A DNA stretch of 64,000 bases from Parvibaculum sp. (GTDB taxonomy: Bacteria; Pseudomonadota; Alphaproteobacteria; Parvibaculales; Parvibaculaceae): positions 496,001 through 560,000 of the forward strand of contig NZ_JAUSBV010000010.1 in assembly GCF_030651915.1 (NCBI RefSeq), given 5' to 3'. This document shows, piece after piece, positions 15,606 to 25,885 of the stretch. Under the pieces are notes generated by a model that worked only from the letters and a program-made list of their open reading frames with translations, ran no database searches and had not been told where the DNA came from. Position numbers and translations under genes: made by a program. How positions within the stretch are numbered: position 1 is the first letter of the stretch; each line of letters opens with the position of its first letter.

Positions 15606-16922
15606 ATGACAAAATTCGGAACCAAGGCCGGCGCGATTTCGAACGCGACCCTTTCGGTGGGCGGCAAATCCTACGAAATGCCTGTCTATGGCGGATCGCT
15701 GGGGCCAAGCGTGGTCGACATTTCGACCCTTTACGGCAAGAGCGGTCACTTCACCTACGATCCCGGCTTTACGTCGACGGCAAGCTGCGAATCCGACATC
15801 ACCTATATCGACGGTGAGGAAGGCATCCTGCTCTATCGCGGCTATCCGATCGACCAATTGGCGGATCACGGGAACTTCATCGAGACCTGCTACCTGCTGC
15901 TCAATGGCGAGCTTCCGAATTCAGAACAGTACCGGGAGTTCGAGCGCGCCATCACCATGCATACCATGGTGCATGAACAGATGACGTTCTTCCTGCGCGG
16001 TTTCCGGCGTGACGCCCATCCCATGGCGATCATGTGCGGTATGGTCGGCGCATTGTCGGCCTTCTATCACGACTCGACCGACATCAATGACCCGCTCCAG
16101 CGGATGATCGCCAGCCGCCGCCTGATTGCCAAAATGCCGACGATCGCCGCCATGGCCTACAAGTATTCAGCCGGTCAGCCGATCGTTTATCCGCGCAATG
16201 ATCTCGATTACGCCGAGAACTTCCTGCATATGTGCTTTTCGGTTCCGGCCGAGTCCTACAAAGTCGACCCAATTCTCGCGCGCGCGATGGACCGCATCTT
16301 CATTCTGCATGCCGATCATGAGCAGAATGCCTCAACATCGACGGTACGCCTCGCTGGCTCGTCGGGTGCCAATCCATTTGCCTGTATCGCCGCCGGTATC
16401 GCGTGCCTGTGGGGCCCTGCGCATGGCGGCGCCAACGAGGCGGCGCTCAACATGCTGCAGGAAATTGGCACAGTTGACCGTATTCCCGAGTACATCAAGA
16501 AGGCGAAAGACAAAGACGATCCGTTCCGCCTGATGGGCTTCGGTCATCGTGTCTACAAGAACTACGATCCACGCGCACGCGTTATGCAGCAGACCTGCCA
16601 CGAAGTGTTGAAAGTGCTCGGGATCAAAGACGACCCAATGCTCGACGTCGCGCTGGAGCTGGAGCGGATTGCGCTCAATGACGAATATTTTGTCGAAAAG
16701 AAGCTCTATCCGAATATCGACTTCTATTCCGGCATCACGCTGAAAGCGATGGGCTTTCCGACCACGATGTTCACCGTGTTGTTCGCCCTGGCCCGCACCG
16801 TCGGCTGGGTCGCACAATGGAATGAGATGATCGAGGATCCCGGCCAACGGATCGGACGTCCACGCCAGCTCTACACCGGCGCACCGCAACGAAACTATGT
16901 CGAGGCTGGAAAGCGCAAATAG
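15606..16922 (+). CDS. gltA: Citrate synthase (type II, hexameric)
   Basis: A 438-aa enzyme that condenses oxaloacetate and acetyl-CoA at entry to the TCA cycle. Active-site marks are [20 protein letters not shown] (catalytic His) and IDFYSGI (catalytic Asp). The N-terminal beta domain present in Gram-negative type II enzymes is seen (about 1-60). The ATG at 15606 gives [11 protein letters not shown], with GGGGACAGG upstream; the frame is open back to 15534, but that stretch is leader-like. A strong bidirectional hairpin follows the stop. Confidence 0.96.
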   Translation: MTKFGTKAGAISNATLSVGGKSYEMPVYGGSLGPSVVDISTLYGKSGHFTYDPGFTSTASCESDITYIDGEEGILLYRGYPIDQLADHGNFIETCYLLLNGELPNSEQYREFERAITMHTMVHEQMTFFLRGFRRDAHPMAIMCGMVGALSAFYHDSTDINDPLQRMIASRRLIAKMPTIAAMAYKYSAGQPIVYPRNDLDYAENFLHMCFSVPAESYKVDPILARAMDRIFILHADHEQNASTSTVRLAGSSGANPFACIAAGIACLWGPAHGGANEAALNMLQEIGTVDRIPEYIKKAKDKDDPFRLMGFGHRVYKNYDPRARVMQQTCHEVLKVLGIKDDPMLDVALELERIALNDEYFVEKKLYPNIDFYSGITLKAMGFPTTMFTVLFALARTVGWVAQWNEMIEDPGQRIGRPRQLYTGAPQRNYVEAGKRK

Positions 16923-16943
16923 GATTTCATCGTTACGGAAACG

Positions 16944-16972
16944 CGGGCGCCTCGAAAGAGGCGCCCGTTCTT
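16944..16972. terminator. Bidirectional terminator between gltA and lpxB
   Basis: CGGGCGCCTC (16944-16953), loop GAAA, GAGGCGCCCG (16958-16967), then TTCTT. It is a 10-bp GC stem with a stable tetraloop exactly between two convergent genes; the lpxB stop codon is 16972-16974. Confidence 0.85.
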
Positions 16973-18147
16973 CATAACGAAGGCGTTTCGAGAATTTCCA
17001 GAACCGCGCGCGCGGCGCGGCGACTTGGCGCTTCTCCGTCAACGCCGATCCGTTCTCTCAGCTCCTCGAAATCCGCCAGCGCACGAAGACGTTCGGGTGT
17101 TTCGCGCAGTAGCGGCATCAATCCTTCGGCGAGAGCATCGGCTGTACAACGAAACTGCAGATATTCCTGCACCGACGGCCGATCGAGAATGAGGTTAACC
17201 AACACGACCGAGGGAATTTTCAGGATACTGAGGGCAAACCACCCGACAACTGTCTCGGCGCGGTAGGCAATCACCATCGGGACTCCCGCCAAGCCGAGCT
17301 CCAGTGAAATGGTTCCGGAGGCTGCAAGCGCAGCGGTCGCGGCGTCGAATGCCGCGCGCTTGTCCATCTCGTCCTCGACAATTTGCACGTCAATCGGCCA
17401 GTTCGCGACCTCGGCCTCCACGTATTTGCGAACATGCGGCACCACCGGCAAAACGACTTGCAAATCGGGTGTCTCAGCCGCCACGCGGCGCACAGCATCG
17501 CCGAACACACCAATGAGATGCTTGACTTCATTGAGACGGCTTCCCGGCAACACCAGCAACAGGGGTGCCTCGGCAGGAATTCCCCGCGCGGCACGAAAGC
17601 GCGCACCCGCGCCCCTTTCGGGAATGCGGTCTATTGCCGGATGACCCACATAGACGCAGTCGACACCAACGGTGCGGAGAAACGCCGGTTCAAACGGCAG
17701 GAGCGCCAGGACACGCCGGATATATTTTTTCATTGAACGTGCACGGCCGCGGCGCCACGCCCAGACACTCGGAAGAACATAGTCGACGATTGGAATCGAT
17801 GGCGCGCGGCGCGCCACGCGTCGCGCCACCATATGCGTGAACTCAGGGCTGTCGATGACGATCATAACATCAGGTTTTTCGGTGACCGCGTGGTTCACCG
17901 TCTGGCGAATACGCTTGAAAATCAGTGGGAGGCGCGGGACGATTTCGCGCGGCCCCATCACCGATATGTCGGTCATCGGGAAAATCGAGGACATCCCCTC
18001 CGCCATCATGTGCGCGCCACCGACGCCCGAAAAGCGGACACCGTCACCAGTCATATTCCGCAATGCAGCCATCAACTCGCCCCCAAGCGCATCGCCGGAG
18101 GGCTCGCCGGCGACCAGCATGATGTGCAGTGCGGCGCGCGCCGTCAT
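16972..18147 (-). CDS. lpxB: Lipid-A-disaccharide synthase
   Basis: A 391-aa glycosyltransferase (GT19) that joins UDP-2,3-diacylglucosamine and lipid X into the lipid A disaccharide at the inner membrane. HIMLVAGEPSGDALGGELM is the family start, LPSVWAWRRGRARSMKKY and LLVLPGSRLNEVKHL are later signatures. The ATG at 18147 overlaps the lpxI stop (ATGA), which favours it over upstream in-frame starts. Last gene of the long minus-strand block. Confidence 0.95.
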   Translation of the reverse strand: MTARAALHIMLVAGEPSGDALGGELMAALRNMTGDGVRFSGVGGAHMMAEGMSSIFPMTDISVMGPREIVPRLPLIFKRIRQTVNHAVTEKPDVMIVIDSPEFTHMVARRVARRAPSIPIVDYVLPSVWAWRRGRARSMKKYIRRVLALLPFEPAFLRTVGVDCVYVGHPAIDRIPERGAGARFRAARGIPAEAPLLLVLPGSRLNEVKHLIGVFGDAVRRVAAETPDLQVVLPVVPHVRKYVEAEVANWPIDVQIVEDEMDKRAAFDAATAALAASGTISLELGLAGVPMVIAYRAETVVGWFALSILKIPSVVLVNLILDRPSVQEYLQFRCTADALAEGLMPLLRETPERLRALADFEELRERIGVDGEAPSRRAARAVLEILETPSL

Positions 18148-19013
18148 CGGCGCGCTTCCGCGATGCGCCCGGCGCTGAGACCGACAACAAAGAGACCATG
18201 CGCATTCGCGCACGAAGCGACCTCCTCACCATCGACCATGAGCGTCCCACCCGCTTCCACTGCGATGCCGGCGAGCCCCGCCGCCGCCGCATTCTCGACC
18301 GTCTTAACGCCGATGGTCGGCATATCGACACGCCGCTCCTGCCCTGGCTTTGTCAGTTTGACGAGCACCCCCTCCCGTGCGCCGGGCCGCCCGCGCATGG
18401 CCGGGTCCATTGCCGCAACGCGTGCCAGCATGGCATCCGTTCCGGAATCGTCTTCCCGCGCGAGCACGACACCGCGGCAAGCGACGGCTCCCTGTCCGAT
18501 GTCGCGTGCGCCGACATCCAACGCAGCCCGAATTGCCGTGTCGATATCGAGAGCATGTCGTTCTTCAGGTGAGGCGGTTGTCAGCACGGCTTCGGGAACA
18601 AGCAGGTTTTCGGCCACTTCATGTGCGCCGATGACCCGGAGTCCGTGGTCCTTTTCAAGATAGCCGGCGATGCCGCGCAAAAGGCCATCGTCACCTTGTG
18701 CCAGCCAACGCACGAGGCGCGGCAAAAGTCTGATGCCTGCGAAATCGAGGCCGATCTTCGACAAATCGGGGCGGTTGATCCCACCGATCAATACGATGTC
18801 CCGACAGCCATTTTTTTTCAGGAGTCGAAGGAACTCTCCATGTGCGCCGATACGAACACGGGCATGGGGAAAGCGCTCAATTTCCGGGTTCACATCATCG
18901 TCGATGGCAACGATGAAGACCTCACGCCCTGCCGCAATCGCCGATTCCGCGAGCGCGACCGGCAAGGGCCCACGTCCGGCCACAATGCCCAGTTTCCGGG
19001 GTTCGTCAGTCAT
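18144..19013 (-). CDS. lpxI: UDP-2,3-diacylglucosamine pyrophosphatase LpxI
   Basis: A 289-aa LpxI (DUF1009), the enzyme that in most alphaproteobacteria replaces LpxH and makes lipid X from UDP-2,3-diacylglucosamine. KLGIVAGRGPLPVALAESA (7-25) begins the N-terminal domain. GQGAVACRGVVLAREDDSGTD and VKLTKPGQERRVDMPTIG belong to the C-terminal catalytic domain. It lies between lpxA (27-base gap) and lpxB (4-base overlap), the usual order. Confidence 0.94.
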   Translation of the reverse strand: MTDEPRKLGIVAGRGPLPVALAESAIAAGREVFIVAIDDDVNPEIERFPHARVRIGAHGEFLRLLKKNGCRDIVLIGGINRPDLSKIGLDFAGIRLLPRLVRWLAQGDDGLLRGIAGYLEKDHGLRVIGAHEVAENLLVPEAVLTTASPEERHALDIDTAIRAALDVGARDIGQGAVACRGVVLAREDDSGTDAMLARVAAMDPAMRGRPGAREGVLVKLTKPGQERRVDMPTIGVKTVENAAAAGLAGIAVEAGGTLMVDGEEVASCANAHGLFVVGLSAGRIAEARR

Positions 19014-19040
19014 GGCAGTGGCGCATGGGGCTCACCCCGC

Positions 19041-19841
19041 TCATGCCGCCCGGTCGTGTCTGGGCATACAGATCGCTCGATCCGACTCCGCACGGATAAA
19101 GTCGACGATCTCCATCACTTCCGGTTCCTCGGCAAAACGATCTGCTACACGCTCCAGCCGATCGCGCAGCGTTCCGACTTCCGCAAAGAGGGCACTGTAG
19201 GCTTCGCGCATGGCATGTATCCGGTCGCGCGAAAACCCCCGGCGTTTCAGGCCAACAAGATTGAGGCCCATCAGTACGGCGCGGTTTCCAACAACAAGCC
19301 CGTAAGGGATAACATCATTCTCGACAGCGCTCATGCCGCCAATAAATGCATGCTTGCCAACGCGCCCGAACTGATGAAGCGCCGCTCCGCCGCCAAAAAT
19401 CGCGTAGTCGTCCACCTTGCAGTGGCCGGCCAACATCACGTTGTTCGAAAAAACAACGTGATCACCAATGATGGAGTCGTGACCGACATGCGAACTTGCC
19501 AAAAATGCGCAGTTGTCTCCGATGCGCGTGATCATACCGCCACCTTCCGTTCCCGGATTCATGGTGACGTGTTCGCGAATTAGATTGTCCGCGCCGATTT
19601 CCAGCCGGCTCGGTTCGCCCCTGTATTTGAGATCCTGCGGCGCATGACCGATGGACGCGAATGGGAATATCTGTGTGCGAGCGCCAACACTTGTCCGCCC
19701 CGCGACAACAACATGAGAATGAAGCACAACGCCTTCGTCCAACGCGACATCAGGACCGACAAAACAGTATGGCCCTACAATCACACTCGGTGAGAGCCGC
19801 GCTTTGGCGTCAACAATTGCGGTTGAGTGAACTTCTGTCAT
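19041..19841 (-). CDS. lpxA: UDP-N-acetylglucosamine acyltransferase
   Basis: A 266-aa left-handed beta-helix protein with hexapeptide repeats ([20 protein letters not shown]). It is the first committed step of lipid A synthesis. [18 protein letters not shown] and the catalytic His region [15 protein letters not shown] are visible, and the C-terminal helices follow [13 protein letters not shown]. It overlaps fabZ by 4 bases. Confidence 0.96.
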   Translation of the reverse strand: MTEVHSTAIVDAKARLSPSVIVGPYCFVGPDVALDEGVVLHSHVVVAGRTSVGARTQIFPFASIGHAPQDLKYRGEPSRLEIGADNLIREHVTMNPGTEGGGMITRIGDNCAFLASSHVGHDSIIGDHVVFSNNVMLAGHCKVDDYAIFGGGAALHQFGRVGKHAFIGGMSAVENDVIPYGLVVGNRAVLMGLNLVGLKRRGFSRDRIHAMREAYSALFAEVGTLRDRLERVADRFAEEPEVMEIVDFIRAESDRAICMPRHDRAA

Positions 19842-20314
19842 TTCTCTGACCGGCTGGAGATCATCGCCCCGAGATCACACTCCGCAACGAGCTGACCATT
19901 GACGCGGCCTTCCCCGTGGTACTTCCAGACAGTGCCGCGACTCTGCAACTTAGTCACGTGAATGTGCAGAACATCGCCCGGGACAACCGGTTTGCGAAAC
20001 CGTGCGCGATCGACCGTCATGAAATAGACCAGCTGATTGGTGCCTGATGTTCCAAGATGATGGACGACGAGTGCGCCTGCGGTCTGTGCCATTGCCTCGA
20101 CAATCAGCACACCCGGCATCACCGGATAGCCCGGAAAGTGCCCCTGAAAAAAAGGCTCATTATTGGTGACGTTCTTGATACCGATTGCCGACTCATCACC
20201 CTTCATTTCGATGATGCGATCGATCATCAGCATCGGATAGCGATGCGGAAGGAGTTCCAGCACCCGTTGAAAATCGGCGCTGCCAAGGTTTTCGGTCGCC
20301 TCTGCTTCGCTCAT
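19838..20314 (-). CDS. fabZ: 3-hydroxyacyl-ACP dehydratase
   Basis: A 158-aa hot-dog fold dehydratase of fatty acid elongation. [14 protein letters not shown] (20-33) holds the catalytic His, and [20 protein letters not shown] carries the catalytic Glu. It competes with LpxA/LpxD for hydroxyacyl-ACP, which explains its position between these genes. A 54-base gap separates it from lpxD. Confidence 0.96.
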   Translation of the reverse strand: MSEAEATENLGSADFQRVLELLPHRYPMLMIDRIIEMKGDESAIGIKNVTNNEPFFQGHFPGYPVMPGVLIVEAMAQTAGALVVHHLGTSGTNQLVYFMTVDRARFRKPVVPGDVLHIHVTKLQSRGTVWKYHGEGRVNGQLVAECDLGAMISSRSEK

Positions 20315-20368
20315 ACCTCGCGTCCTTCCAACACATGCATCGAATTGGCGCCTTTTTCTGCCGACACT

Positions 20369-21430
20369 TCACTTCTCGTCGTTCACGACCGGTTTGGGCC
20401 GCCTTCCAAGCTTTCGCAGCTCCACCACTTCACGGCGCCACTCGGCGATCGGCTTTGCCGGCACGCCTCCGTACTGCTGCCCGGCCGGAACATCGTGTAC
20501 GACCGCACCCCGCGCCGCGATCTGGGCACCGGAATTGACCGTCAAATGCCCGGTCACGCCGACCTGGGCCGCCAGCACAACAAAATCTCCAAGTTTTGCG
20601 CTGCCGGCGAGGCCCGTCTGCGCAGCGATTATGCAGTGACGCCCAATCTCGACGTTGTGACCGATCTGCACGAGATTATCAATCTTGCTCCCCTCACCAA
20701 TTACCGTATCCGGGCCGGCGCCGCGGTCTACCGTTGAATTGGCGCCGATCTCAACATCGTCCTGAATGATGACGCGGCCAAGCTGCGGCACCTTTTCGTG
20801 GCGCGGCAACCCCATCGCAAAGCCGAACCCATCCTGTCCAATACGGACACCCGGATGCAACATGACGCGATCGCCAATATGGGCATGGCTGATGGTGACA
20901 TTTGAACCGATGGCGCAGTCTTTTCCCACGGTACAGGCCTTGCCGATGCTGGAATTGGCGCCGATCACCGTTCCATTGCCAATCTCGACATCCGCACCGA
21001 CCGATGCGCCAGGCTCGATCGTCACGCCGGTACCTAACTTTGCAGTCGGATGAACGGCCGCCCGGGGATCGACTTGTGCACGCATACCGAACGTGTCCGT
21101 TGCCTTCACCGTCTCCGGAAAGAACATCTGCGCCGCGAGCGCATAAGCCCGATACGGTTGATCCGACAAGAGCATCGCCAGGTCGGCCGGCGCGCGGCCG
21201 GCAAAGCGCGGATGCACGATGCATGCGCCCGCCGAGGTATTCTCGAACTGGTTTATGTATTTCGGGTTGTCAAGAAAGCTCAAATCGTTGGGCCCCGCGA
21301 CACCCAACGCGGCCACACTCGCTATTGTCCGCTGTCCGTCGACACCGGACGCCAGCGTCGCCCCAACACGCGTGGCGATATCCGCCAGCGTGCAAGGGCC
21401 GCTATTCGTAAAGAAGCGCTTATCCGCCAT
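20369..21430 (-). CDS. lpxD: UDP-3-O-(3-hydroxyacyl)glucosamine N-acyltransferase
   Basis: A 353-aa acyltransferase, third step of lipid A synthesis. The N-terminal uridine-binding domain (about 1-100) has LSFLDNPKYI. A long hexapeptide beta-helix follows (VTIEPGASVGADVEIGNGTV), with the catalytic His region LVQIGHNVEIGRHCI. The start MADKRFFTNSG at 21430 is chosen on family length; upstream codons look non-coding. Confidence 0.94.
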   Translation of the reverse strand: MADKRFFTNSGPCTLADIATRVGATLASGVDGQRTIASVAALGVAGPNDLSFLDNPKYINQFENTSAGACIVHPRFAGRAPADLAMLLSDQPYRAYALAAQMFFPETVKATDTFGMRAQVDPRAAVHPTAKLGTGVTIEPGASVGADVEIGNGTVIGANSSIGKACTVGKDCAIGSNVTISHAHIGDRVMLHPGVRIGQDGFGFAMGLPRHEKVPQLGRVIIQDDVEIGANSTVDRGAGPDTVIGEGSKIDNLVQIGHNVEIGRHCIIAAQTGLAGSAKLGDFVVLAAQVGVTGHLTVNSGAQIAARGAVVHDVPAGQQYGGVPAKPIAEWRREVVELRKLGRRPKPVVNDEK

Positions 21431-21479
21431 GGCCGTCGTGTGTCGGCCGCCGCATCTCCCGGCGCGCCTCTCCGTCAGA

Positions 21480-22082
21480 TCAATTGCCGCTCTTCTGCTG
21501 TGCCTGAAGCTCGGCAATCGAAACCGGCTTCACCTCGATCGTTGTCAGCTTCTCGTTGAGCCGCTTGAGGACTTCAGCCGAAATGTCGAGGTCGGACCCT
21601 CCGGCAACAATAACCGACTGGTCAAAAAGCACAGTTCCGCCTTTTTCCTTCATCACGTCAGAAAAAATCGGGCGCAACGCAGCCTCGACCTTGGCATTGG
21701 CCTGCTGAACACCAAGTTGAAGCGCTTGCCCCTTCTCCTGCATCGACTGCTGGAACTCCACTTCACGCTTCTGCAAAGCCTGGAACTTCTTCTGGAGATC
21801 CTCGGGTGAAAGGAGCGCGCGCTCGTCGCTCAGCTTCTTTGCATCCGCCTGAAGTGCCGTCTCCGTCTTGGCGCCTTCTGCTTGCAGCTTCTTGGCCTGT
21901 TCCTGGAACTGGGTGCGGATGCTTTGTCCGACCTTCGATTGCGCAAAAACCGCTTCCGTGTTGACGATCAATATGACTGCCGGGCCGGCGGCCAAGGCCG
22001 AGCCCGCCGTCAACGGCGCTGCGGCCAGCGACAGAAGAGCGACCGCCGAAAGGGTACGCATAACAACCGACTTCAACTTCAT
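21480..22082 (-). CDS. skp: OmpH/Skp-family periplasmic chaperone
   Basis: A 200-aa exported chaperone for outer-membrane proteins. The signal peptide is about 1-32 (MKLKSVVMRTLSAVALL through SALAA). The mature part starts with a beta strand (AVILIVNTEAVFAQSKVGQ) and continues as a long coiled coil rich in Gln, Lys and Glu (about 60-140). It follows bamA in the block, as is usual, and works with it in outer-membrane protein assembly. Confidence 0.88.
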   Translation of the reverse strand: MKLKSVVMRTLSAVALLSLAAAPLTAGSALAAGPAVILIVNTEAVFAQSKVGQSIRTQFQEQAKKLQAEGAKTETALQADAKKLSDERALLSPEDLQKKFQALQKREVEFQQSMQEKGQALQLGVQQANAKVEAALRPIFSDVMKEKGGTVLFDQSVIVAGGSDLDISAEVLKRLNEKLTTIEVKPVSIAELQAQQKSGN

Positions 22083-22136
22083 CTCACTGCATCCTTGTTG
22101 CAAAGGTTTCAGGCGCGCCGGCCGGACCGGCAAACC

Positions 22137-24488
22137 TTAGAACGATGTGCCGGCACTGAACCGGAACGTCTCCTGTTCGTCATAGGGTTCTTCCAGAAGC
22201 ACATTCGCAAAATCGAGACGGATCGGTCCGAATGGCGACTGCCAGTACAGACTGAGACCGACCGAAGCGCGCGGCGCGAAATCATCGACGACACCCGGAA
22301 AGAGCGTTCGATCGAAATCCGAATAGCCGATATAGCCGGCATCAACAAAAACCGATGTCCGAATACCTAGCGCCTCCGGTATCCCGTTCGGGAACGAGAG
22401 TTCCGACGTGCCGAAAATGAAAGCCTTGGCACCAACGGAATCCCTGTTCGGCGAAGCCAGATCTCGTGGTCCAACGCCAGCTCGCGCAAACCCGCGAATT
22501 GTGCTGCCGCCCTTGAAGAAGTGATCATTCAATTCGACGTCCTGGCCCACGCCTTGGACGTAGCCGCCGTCGAGGCGCCAACTCGTCAGGAAACCCTCGG
22601 CGATCTGATAGTAGTAACGCGTCAATACTTCCGTCGAAACGTAGCGGACCGTGCCTCCAAGCCCGGCAAAATTCTGTGTGAACAGGAAATCCCAACCGCC
22701 GGTTGGATCAATCGGATCGTTGCGGTTGTCGTAGTAGTAGTCGTAGCCGATGATCGAGCGATAGTCGCTGCCTTCCGCTGCCTTGACGACCGGCGACGCA
22801 GCCGGATGAACATTGAATATCTCGTCGAAGCGGAACTGGTAGCGCGCGAGGAAGCGGCTCTTTTCGGATAAGGGAAAACCGAACCTGAAACCGAAGCCCT
22901 GCGAACGGGAATCGAATGACGATTCGTTCTGGAAATTGGTTTCACTGCCGAAGAGGTCGAAACCGCCAACGAGATCCCGATCCAGAAAGTAGGGATCCGT
23001 ATAGTGAAACTCGATCAGCTGACGACGTTTGGAGATCGACAACGACGTGCTGAGTTGCAGGCCGCGTCCGAGAAAGTTGCGCTCGGAAAGTTGAATGCCC
23101 GCAACGGCATTGTCGAGCGTCGAGAAACCGGCACTGAGCGAAAGCGAACCTGTCGACTGCTCCTGAACGTCGACATTCAAGATCGTCTTGTCGGGCGCCG
23201 TGCCGGGATCCTGCGTGACATTGACCCTGCTGAAGTACTGCAAGGCCCGAATATTCTTCTCCGACTTGTCCAGCAGCACCTTGTTGAAGGCATCGCCCTC
23301 AGACATGCGCATCTGCCGGCGCACGACCTTGTCAAGCGTGCGCGAATTGCCGGTAATATTGATCCTTTCAACATAGACTCGAGGACCTTCAGTGATCTGG
23401 AACGTCAAGTCGATCACACGTTCGTCCTTGCGGCGGCTGACGCGCGGTCGAACTTCCGCAAAGGCATAGCCACTTGTGCCGGCAGCGAAAGTCAGCGCGT
23501 CAATTGTCTTGTCGATCAGACCGGCATTGTAGATTTCACCACTCTTGGCCAACACCAATGAATCGAGCTCTGCTTGATCGAGCTTGTCGAGCGACGTTTT
23601 CACAGCGACGTCGCCAAACTCATAGACCTCTCCTTCATCAACCGTGAAGGTAATGTGGAAAGCTGCATCGTCCCGGCTCAAATCGGCGACGGCCGAAACA
23701 ACACGGAAGTCCGCGTAGCCGCGCTGGAGATAGTAGCGACGCAGCAATTCGCGATCATAGGTCAAGCGATCGGGATCATAGGTGTCTGACGACGACAAGA
23801 ACTTCCACCAAGCGGATTCGCCGGTCGAAACAACCTCGCGCAGCTTTCCATCGCTGAACCGGGTGTTGCCGATGAAATTGATCGACGCAATCTTCGTCTT
23901 CGGCCCTTCGGTGATTTCGAACACGAGATCAACGCGGTTTTGCGGGAGCTGGATCACCTTTGGTTCGACAGAAGCGGAGAAACGACCACTGCGGCGATAG
24001 AGCTCGATCATGCGCGTGACGTCACCCTGCACTTTGGCGCGCGTGTAGACAACGCGCGGCTGGAGTTGCACCTCCTTTTGCAGGTCCTCCTCCTTGAGCG
24101 CACTGTTCCCCTCGAAGGCGACGCGATTGACAATCGGGTTCTCGACGACCGAGACAATGACACGCCCCCCTTGCTGACGCATCGTTATGTCCGCGAAAAG
24201 ACCGGTTCCAAAAAGCTGCTTGAGTGATGCGTCGGCGATCGACGGGTCGTAGGACATGCCTGGACGAAGGAGCATGTAGGAGCGCACCGTATCGGATTCG
24301 ATGCGCTGATTGCCTTGCACCGCAATCTCGGTAATGACCGGCCCGGGAGACGTTTCCTGTGCCAATGCAGCGCCAGCAGAACCCATTCCGAACGGGACGG
24401 CGCCCGCCAGAGCCCAAGCGAAGAAAAGCGTTGCGGCGAGCCCGCCGACATTCGCAATCCCGGTCACAAATCCGGCCAGTCGCCCCAT
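22137..24488 (-). CDS. bamA: Outer membrane protein assembly factor BamA
   Basis: A 783-aa outer-membrane insertase. A signal sequence (about 1-45) is followed by five POTRA domains; the first begins VITEIAVQGNQRIESDTVRS and another begins RVYVERINITGNSRTLD. The C-terminal 16-strand barrel (about 430-783) has the conserved loop GGSTIRGFARAG (VRGF/Y type) and ends in Phe (RFSAGTSF). ATG 24488 has AGGGGA upstream and is preferred to a TTG at 24521. Confidence 0.96.
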   Translation of the reverse strand: MGRLAGFVTGIANVGGLAATLFFAWALAGAVPFGMGSAGAALAQETSPGPVITEIAVQGNQRIESDTVRSYMLLRPGMSYDPSIADASLKQLFGTGLFADITMRQQGGRVIVSVVENPIVNRVAFEGNSALKEEDLQKEVQLQPRVVYTRAKVQGDVTRMIELYRRSGRFSASVEPKVIQLPQNRVDLVFEITEGPKTKIASINFIGNTRFSDGKLREVVSTGESAWWKFLSSSDTYDPDRLTYDRELLRRYYLQRGYADFRVVSAVADLSRDDAAFHITFTVDEGEVYEFGDVAVKTSLDKLDQAELDSLVLAKSGEIYNAGLIDKTIDALTFAAGTSGYAFAEVRPRVSRRKDERVIDLTFQITEGPRVYVERINITGNSRTLDKVVRRQMRMSEGDAFNKVLLDKSEKNIRALQYFSRVNVTQDPGTAPDKTILNVDVQEQSTGSLSLSAGFSTLDNAVAGIQLSERNFLGRGLQLSTSLSISKRRQLIEFHYTDPYFLDRDLVGGFDLFGSETNFQNESSFDSRSQGFGFRFGFPLSEKSRFLARYQFRFDEIFNVHPAASPVVKAAEGSDYRSIIGYDYYYDNRNDPIDPTGGWDFLFTQNFAGLGGTVRYVSTEVLTRYYYQIAEGFLTSWRLDGGYVQGVGQDVELNDHFFKGGSTIRGFARAGVGPRDLASPNRDSVGAKAFIFGTSELSFPNGIPEALGIRTSVFVDAGYIGYSDFDRTLFPGVVDDFAPRASVGLSLYWQSPFGPIRLDFANVLLEEPYDEQETFRFSAGTSF

Positions 24489-24577
24489 TCCGTCCCCTGC
24501 CTGTCTTGACGCGCCAGCCAAAAGCCGGCGGCATGCCCAATCCCGCGGTCGTCGTCAGCCGACGAAACGCGAAACAA

Positions 24578-25744
24578 TCAACTAAAAAGTCCCGTCAGGA
24601 ATGAAAAGACCTGAAGGTGGACCAGATCGTTCCATGTCGCAAAAATCATCAGCATCATCACCAGCGCGAGGCCGATGCGAAAACCGTATTCCTGAGCTTG
24701 CTCACCCAGCGGTCGACCGCGGACGGCCTCCACCGCATAATACAGAAGATGTCCGCCATCAAGCAGCGGCACCGGAAAGAGGTTGAGCAGGCCAATGCTG
24801 ACCGACAGCACAGCGACCATAGTCAGAAGCGCCATAAAGCCGATGGTCGCAACCTGCCCGGAAACCTGTGCAATGCCAAGAACGCCGCGCAACTGATCGG
24901 CGCTTTCGCGCCCGGTCACAATACCACCGAGATAGTTCAACGTCCGCTCAGCGACAAACCACGTCTCCTTGGCACCGAGCCAGAGCGCGCGGACGGGATC
25001 GCTGCGAACGATTTCGATATTTCCAGATCCACCGTGACGCTGGATGCCAAGGCGCGCGACCCTATGGATATTGCCGAAACTGTCGACGACTTCCTGAATC
25101 TCCGGCGTTGCCTGGATCGGAACCTCGATACCGCGCCTGTCAACCAGAAAACTCAACTCGGAGGAACTCGTCGCAACGATGCGTTGCATTTCCTCGAAGC
25201 TTGCAACGGGGCTGCCGTCGATCGAAACGATCCGGTCGCCGACCGCAAATCCCGCTGCCGCCGCCGGGCTCCCCGGCATGATGTCGTCCACGACCGGTGT
25301 TGCAACGGTCCGCCCAACAAAGGTGAATACGCCGGCGAAAATAACGGTAGCCAAAATGAAATTGGCGATCGGCCCCGCGGCTACGATTGCAGCGCGCTGG
25401 CGCAGCGGCTTGAAGTGAAAGAGATCCTTGCGGTCTTCGGCCGGAATCAGCGCAAGGCGCTCGCGGTCTGGAACGCTCGCGGCATTTTCATCGCCCGCAA
25501 ACTTCACATAGCCGCCAAGCGGAATCCAGCTCACCTTCCAGCGCGTGTCGTATCGATCATTCCAGCCAAATATCTCGCGCCCGAATCCGATCGAGAAAGT
25601 ATCCACCTTCACACCGCACCAGCGTGCCACCAGGAAGTGTCCCAGCTCGTGGAAAAAGACCACGACCGTCAGCACGAACAGGAAGGGGATGACGTAGCTT
25701 CCGAGCGATCCGCCAAAGCCACCGATACCCGTTAGAAAATCCAT
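24578..25744 (-). CDS. rseP: RIP metalloprotease RseP (site-2 protease)
   Basis: A 388-aa inner-membrane zinc protease that cuts anti-sigma factors and leftover signal peptides within the membrane. The zinc site is HELGH (32-36) in the first helix, with the partner motif LLDGGHLL near the C-terminus. One PDZ domain is clear (VVDDIMPGSPAAAAGFAVGDR). It has the short form with a single clear PDZ rather than the two of E. coli. The start MDFLTGIGGF at 25744 precedes the first helix. Confidence 0.94.
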   Translation of the reverse strand: MDFLTGIGGFGGSLGSYVIPFLFVLTVVVFFHELGHFLVARWCGVKVDTFSIGFGREIFGWNDRYDTRWKVSWIPLGGYVKFAGDENAASVPDRERLALIPAEDRKDLFHFKPLRQRAAIVAAGPIANFILATVIFAGVFTFVGRTVATPVVDDIMPGSPAAAAGFAVGDRIVSIDGSPVASFEEMQRIVATSSSELSFLVDRRGIEVPIQATPEIQEVVDSFGNIHRVARLGIQRHGGSGNIEIVRSDPVRALWLGAKETWFVAERTLNYLGGIVTGRESADQLRGVLGIAQVSGQVATIGFMALLTMVAVLSVSIGLLNLFPVPLLDGGHLLYYAVEAVRGRPLGEQAQEYGFRIGLALVMMLMIFATWNDLVHLQVFSFLTGLFS

Positions 25745-25885
25745 CGCGTCCAAGCTATTGTCCCACTCAAACCAATCCGCACCGCCCATCGGCCAAGCTG
25801 CTGGACGGCGTCCCCCGATACATGACCGCCACCACCCGCCCAAGAGGCCGGTGCCGTGTATCTAGCCAACGCCGCATAGCCTACG